A stretch of DNA of 7,261 nt from Flavobacteriaceae bacterium (lineage in GTDB: Bacteria; Bacteroidota; Bacteroidia; Flavobacteriales; Flavobacteriaceae). Location: contig JAGLKH010000189.1 of NCBI GenBank assembly GCA_023141985.1, forward strand, positions 1 to 7,261. The letters run 5' to 3'. Shown in pieces: positions 6,213 to 7,261 of this stretch. Both the position numbers and the translations under genes were made by a program. The notes beneath the pieces were generated by a model. The model was not told the DNA's origin and made no database searches. It saw only the letters and a program-made list of their open reading frames with translations. Every line of letters starts with the position of its first letter. Within the stretch, counting starts at the first letter, position 1.

Positions 6213-7261
6213 ATGTCATTTAATTCCTTAGGCTTATCTAATGCCTTATTAAAAGCCGTTAGTAAACAAGGCTATACAACACCATCTCCAATACAACAAA
6301 AAGCGATTCCTTTAATTTTAGAAGGGAAAGATATATTGGCTTCTGCCCAAACAGGAACTGGTAAAACAGCAGGTTTTACATTGCCAATGCTTCAAAAGTT
6401 ATCTCAAGGGCAACAATTACGTCATCGTCCCATTAGAGCGTTAGTATTAACACCAACACGAGAATTGGCAGCTCAAGTACATAATAACGTCAAAGTCTAT
6501 AGCGAATTTTTAGATATTCGTTCTGCTGTTATCTTTGGAGGTGTTAACCAACGACCACAAGTGGCTACCATCAGAAATGGTGTAGATATACTTATTGCAA
6601 CTCCAGGACGTTTATTAGACTTGCAAAACCAAGGCTTATTATCACTAGCTAAAATTGAAATTTTGGTTTTAGACGAAGCAGATAGAATGCTTGATATGGG
6701 TTTTCTTAGAGATATTAAAAAGATTATTAGTTTAATACCAAAACGAAGACAAACCCTTCTGTTTTCGGCTACGTTCTCAAAAGAGATTAAAAATTTAGCA
6801 AACGACTTTTTACATCACCCGGTTTTGGTAGAAGCCACACCTGAAAACTCTACAGTTGATGCTATAGAGCAAAAGGTATATCGTGTAGCGAAAGGCTTAA
6901 AAACAGGATTGATTATTAAGCTAATTTCTGAAGGTAATTGGAAACAAGTATTGGTATTTACTAGAACTAAGCATGGCGCAAATAAGTTATGTAAAAAAAT
7001 GGTTAGTGCAGGCATTTCGGCAGCTGCTATTCATAGTAATAAAAGTCAAGGAGCACGTACTAAAGCGTTGGCTGGATTTAAAAATAATTCGGTTAGAGTT
7101 TTGGTTGCTACAGATATTGCTGCTCGTGGTTTAGATATTCCGTTGTTGCCACATGTAGTAAACTTTGAATTACCTAACATTTCGGAAGATTATGTACATA
7201 GAATTGGACGAACAGGTAGAGCAGGAGCTAGTGGTGAAGCTGTGTCTTTGGTAAGTGCAGA
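6213..7261 (+). CDS. rhlE: DEAD-box ATP-dependent RNA helicase, RhlE type (3' end outside window)
   Basis: An ATP-driven RNA unwinding protein acting in ribosome assembly, RNA decay or cold adaptation. All family motifs are present in order: Phe3 and PSPIQ (24-28) of the Q motif; motif I AQTGTGKT (45-52); Ia PTRELAAQ (81-88); Ib TPGRLLD (130-136); II DEAD (154-157); III SAT (185-187); IV LVFTRTK (247-253); [11 protein letters not shown] (299-308); [10 protein letters not shown] (329-336). The window ends after residue 349, so the last part of the helicase core and any basic tail are not visible. The start at 6213 gives the family beginning [13 protein letters not shown]. An ATG at 6190 lies in another frame and stops at 6231. 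The coding sequence is AT-rich like the carboxylase genes and reads away from them. The gene symbol rests on overall RhlE similarity. Confidence 0.93.
   Translation, partial: MSFNSLGLSNALLKAVSKQGYTTPSPIQQKAIPLILEGKDILASAQTGTGKTAGFTLPMLQKLSQGQQLRHRPIRALVLTPTRELAAQVHNNVKVYSEFLDIRSAVIFGGVNQRPQVATIRNGVDILIATPGRLLDLQNQGLLSLAKIEILVLDEADRMLDMGFLRDIKKIISLIPKRRQTLLFSATFSKEIKNLANDFLHHPVLVEATPENSTVDAIEQKVYRVAKGLKTGLIIKLISEGNWKQVLVFTRTKHGANKLCKKMVSAGISAAAIHSNKSQGARTKALAGFKNNSVRVLVATDIAARGLDIPLLPHVVNFELPNISEDYVHRIGRTGRAGASGEAVSLVSA

Noticed and set aside
6815..7015. A 66-codon minus-strand frame inside the helicase
   Set aside because: It lies antisense to conserved helicase sequence (between motifs III and IV) and has no promoter or leader of its own.

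Overview
The window is an AT-rich chromosomal segment that most likely comes from a marine-type member of the Flavobacteriia (Bacteroidota). The grounds are low-GC codon use, starts without Shine-Dalgarno sequences but with A/T-rich leaders, two octamers matching the Bacteroidota -7 promoter element TAnnTTTG (one upstream of the carboxylase operon, one upstream of the helicase), and protein sequences typical of that class. No species can be named from the sequence alone.

Layout. At 1-434 there is a strong hairpin terminator closing a gene left of the window, then about 360 nt of non-coding DNA with several imperfect palindromes. At 435-1637 (+) lies an intact M20-family metallo-amidohydrolase gene that is clearly richer in GC than everything around it and is probably acquired. 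At 1638-2153 there is a scar region: a short transposase-like end, a long inverted repeat, the C-terminal relic of a minus-strand protein and a hairpin terminator. At 5632-2154 (-) there is a compact three-gene operon reading carrier, biotin carboxylase, carboxyltransferase, which together form a propionyl-CoA-type biotin-dependent acyl-CoA carboxylase. At 5633-6212 there is the operon leader, a second copy of the transposase-like end with a decayed 38-residue reading frame, an AT-rich palindrome and the helicase promoter. From 6213 (+) to the window edge runs a DEAD-box RNA helicase of the RhlE type, cut off by the window just after motif VI.

How the genes work together. Only the carboxylase operon is a functional unit: the biotin carboxylase charges the biotin on the carrier with CO2, and the carboxyltransferase passes it to an acyl-CoA, most likely propionyl-CoA to give (S)-methylmalonyl-CoA. 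The amidohydrolase and the helicase have no visible link to it.

The most unusual signal is a 28-bp direct repeat (27/28 identical) at 1659-1686 and 5792-5819 that brackets the carboxylase operon. Read on the minus strand, both copies and their inner flanks encode a related peptide ending in SKF-x-RCDRT, and the differences in the flank are synonymous or conservative. This points to two decayed ends of the same insertion-sequence family. I see no convincing new defence or mobile system; the interest is in the acquired amidohydrolase and the insertion scars around it.
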